Below, one piece after another: positions 34,255 to 34,910 of a stretch of DNA of 34,910 bases. Source of the stretch: Halieaceae bacterium MED-G27 (GTDB taxonomy: Bacteria > Pseudomonadota > Gammaproteobacteria > Pseudomonadales > Halieaceae); assembly GCA_002456975.1 (NCBI GenBank), contig NTKA01000021.1, positions 1 to 34,910 of the forward strand. The letters run 5' to 3'. Every line of letters begins with the position of its first letter. Within the stretch, counting starts at the first letter, position 1. Under the pieces are notes generated by a model, which was given only the letters and a program-made list of their open reading frames with translations, searched no databases and was not told the origin of the DNA. The position numbers were made by a program, and so were the translations under genes.

Positions 34255-34910
34255 TTAGGCCCTGCAGTTAGCGGGCTGCTCGCTCTCGGTGTGCAGTAGA
34301 TCGGCGTAAAGCGCCTGCAAACGGTTGACCATCGGTCCTCTGCTACCGGTACCAATTTGGCGTCCATCAACATCAACAACCGGGGTTAAGCCCGCGAATG
34401 TACCGGTTACAAACGCCTCATCGGCACTGTAGACCTGAGTCAGCGAGAAGTTTTTTTCATACACTGGGATGCCCGCTTGTTTACAAAGATTGATCACGTT
34501 GCGACGTGTTATGCCGTCGAGACAGAAATCACCCGTAGAAGTCCAGACTTCGCCCTCGCGCACTATAAAAAAGTGGGTCGAATTGCAGGTGGCAACTTGT
34601 CCATGGGGATCCAACATCAGGGCTTCGTCATAGCCTGCCTTGGTTGCTTGTATGCAGGCAAAAATGCAATTGAGCTTCGAGTGGCTGTTAATCCGGGGGT
34701 CCTGAACGTCGGCATACCCTCGTCGGACATGAACCGTAAATAGTCGAACACCCCGGTCGTTAAGGCTTGGATCGGGCTCCTTGTATTCCGGGATAATGAC
34801 AACGGTGGGTGGTCCGATGGTAACCCTGGGATCCTGATAGGGTGTTGACTTGATGCCGCGCGTGACCATAAGTCTGATGTGGACATGGTCAGTCATGTTG
34901 TTGGCACTGA
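34255..34910 (-). CDS. Class IV (branched-chain type) aminotransferase, 5' end outside window
   Basis: The frame is open from the window edge at 34910 to a stop at 34255. The visible part is about 218 residues of a PLP-dependent fold-type IV transaminase (IlvE / D-amino-acid aminotransferase group). HVHIRLMVTRG and the PLP lysine in INSHSKLNC (codon 34675-34677) are clear, followed by EALMLDPHGQVATCNSTHFF and GITRRNV, the cofactor phosphate contacts. Members of this group are about 280-300 residues, so some 70-80 N-terminal residues lie beyond the window; the ATG at 34896 is internal. It is upstream of, and nearly touching, the sulfotransferase-like gene. Its amino donor and acceptor are not determined. 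Confidence 0.9.
   Translation of the reverse strand, partial: SANNMTDHVHIRLMVTRGIKSTPYQDPRVTIGPPTVVIIPEYKEPDPSLNDRGVRLFTVHVRRGYADVQDPRINSHSKLNCIFACIQATKAGYDEALMLDPHGQVATCNSTHFFIVREGEVWTSTGDFCLDGITRRNVINLCKQAGIPVYEKNFSLTQVYSADEAFVTGTFAGLTPVVDVDGRQIGTGSRGPMVNRLQALYADLLHTESEQPANCRA

Overview
The window reads as chromosomal DNA of a proteobacterium, most likely a marine-type gammaproteobacterium. This is inferred from moderate GC (roughly the low-to-mid 50s by eye), dense coding on both strands, clear GGAG-type ribosome binding sites, several lipobox lipoproteins, and a catabolic repertoire of class III CoA-transferases, TauD/TfdA dioxygenases, glutathione transferases, spinster-type MFS and sodium-solute symporters. 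I found no rRNA, tRNA, CRISPR array, insertion sequence or phage gene, and no recognisable transcription regulator.

Layout. Positions 1-1766 hold a partial MOSC-domain gene, an SDR dehydrogenase and a small PlsC-type acyltransferase. Positions 1947-7978 look like one operon: glutathione transferase, class III CoA-transferase, an SDR-fold protein lacking the catalytic Tyr and Lys, a TauD-type dioxygenase and a lipoprotein penicillin/homoserine-lactone-type acylase. It ends at a hairpin shared with a convergent MFS transporter. Positions 8079-13660 carry the MFS transporter, an amino-acid permease, a stand-alone formyltransferase-fold protein and a secreted amidohydrolase. A perfect 13-copy AGTTCT tandem repeat (13749-13826) then leads into, and supplies the stop codon of, an SDR gene on the minus strand. 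Positions 14844-18340 hold a second class III CoA-transferase, a convergent HMG-CoA-lyase-family enzyme and a long GST-like protein. Positions 18457-23786 hold envelope-directed hydrolases: an S9 peptidase lipoprotein, a secreted metallo-beta-lactamase-fold hydrolase and an M3 metallopeptidase lipoprotein.

Positions 24007-32617 are the most coherent region, a glycoside-use locus. It has a cytoplasmic GH36 alpha-galactosidase, two paralogous sodium-solute symporters arranged head to head, then a tight operon of symporter, Gfo/Idh/MocA oxidoreductase, xylose-reductase-like aldo/keto reductase and an HxE-type Fe(II)/2-oxoglutarate dioxygenase. Import, NAD-dependent glycoside or sugar oxidation, oxygenation and aldehyde reduction could form one pathway. 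Dioxygenase-type sulfoquinovose degradation is a testable analogy, but it is not shown by the sequence.

Positions 32744-34910 hold a secreted conserved protein of unknown function and a two-gene unit of a sulfotransferase-like protein and a class IV (branched-chain type) aminotransferase that runs off the window end.
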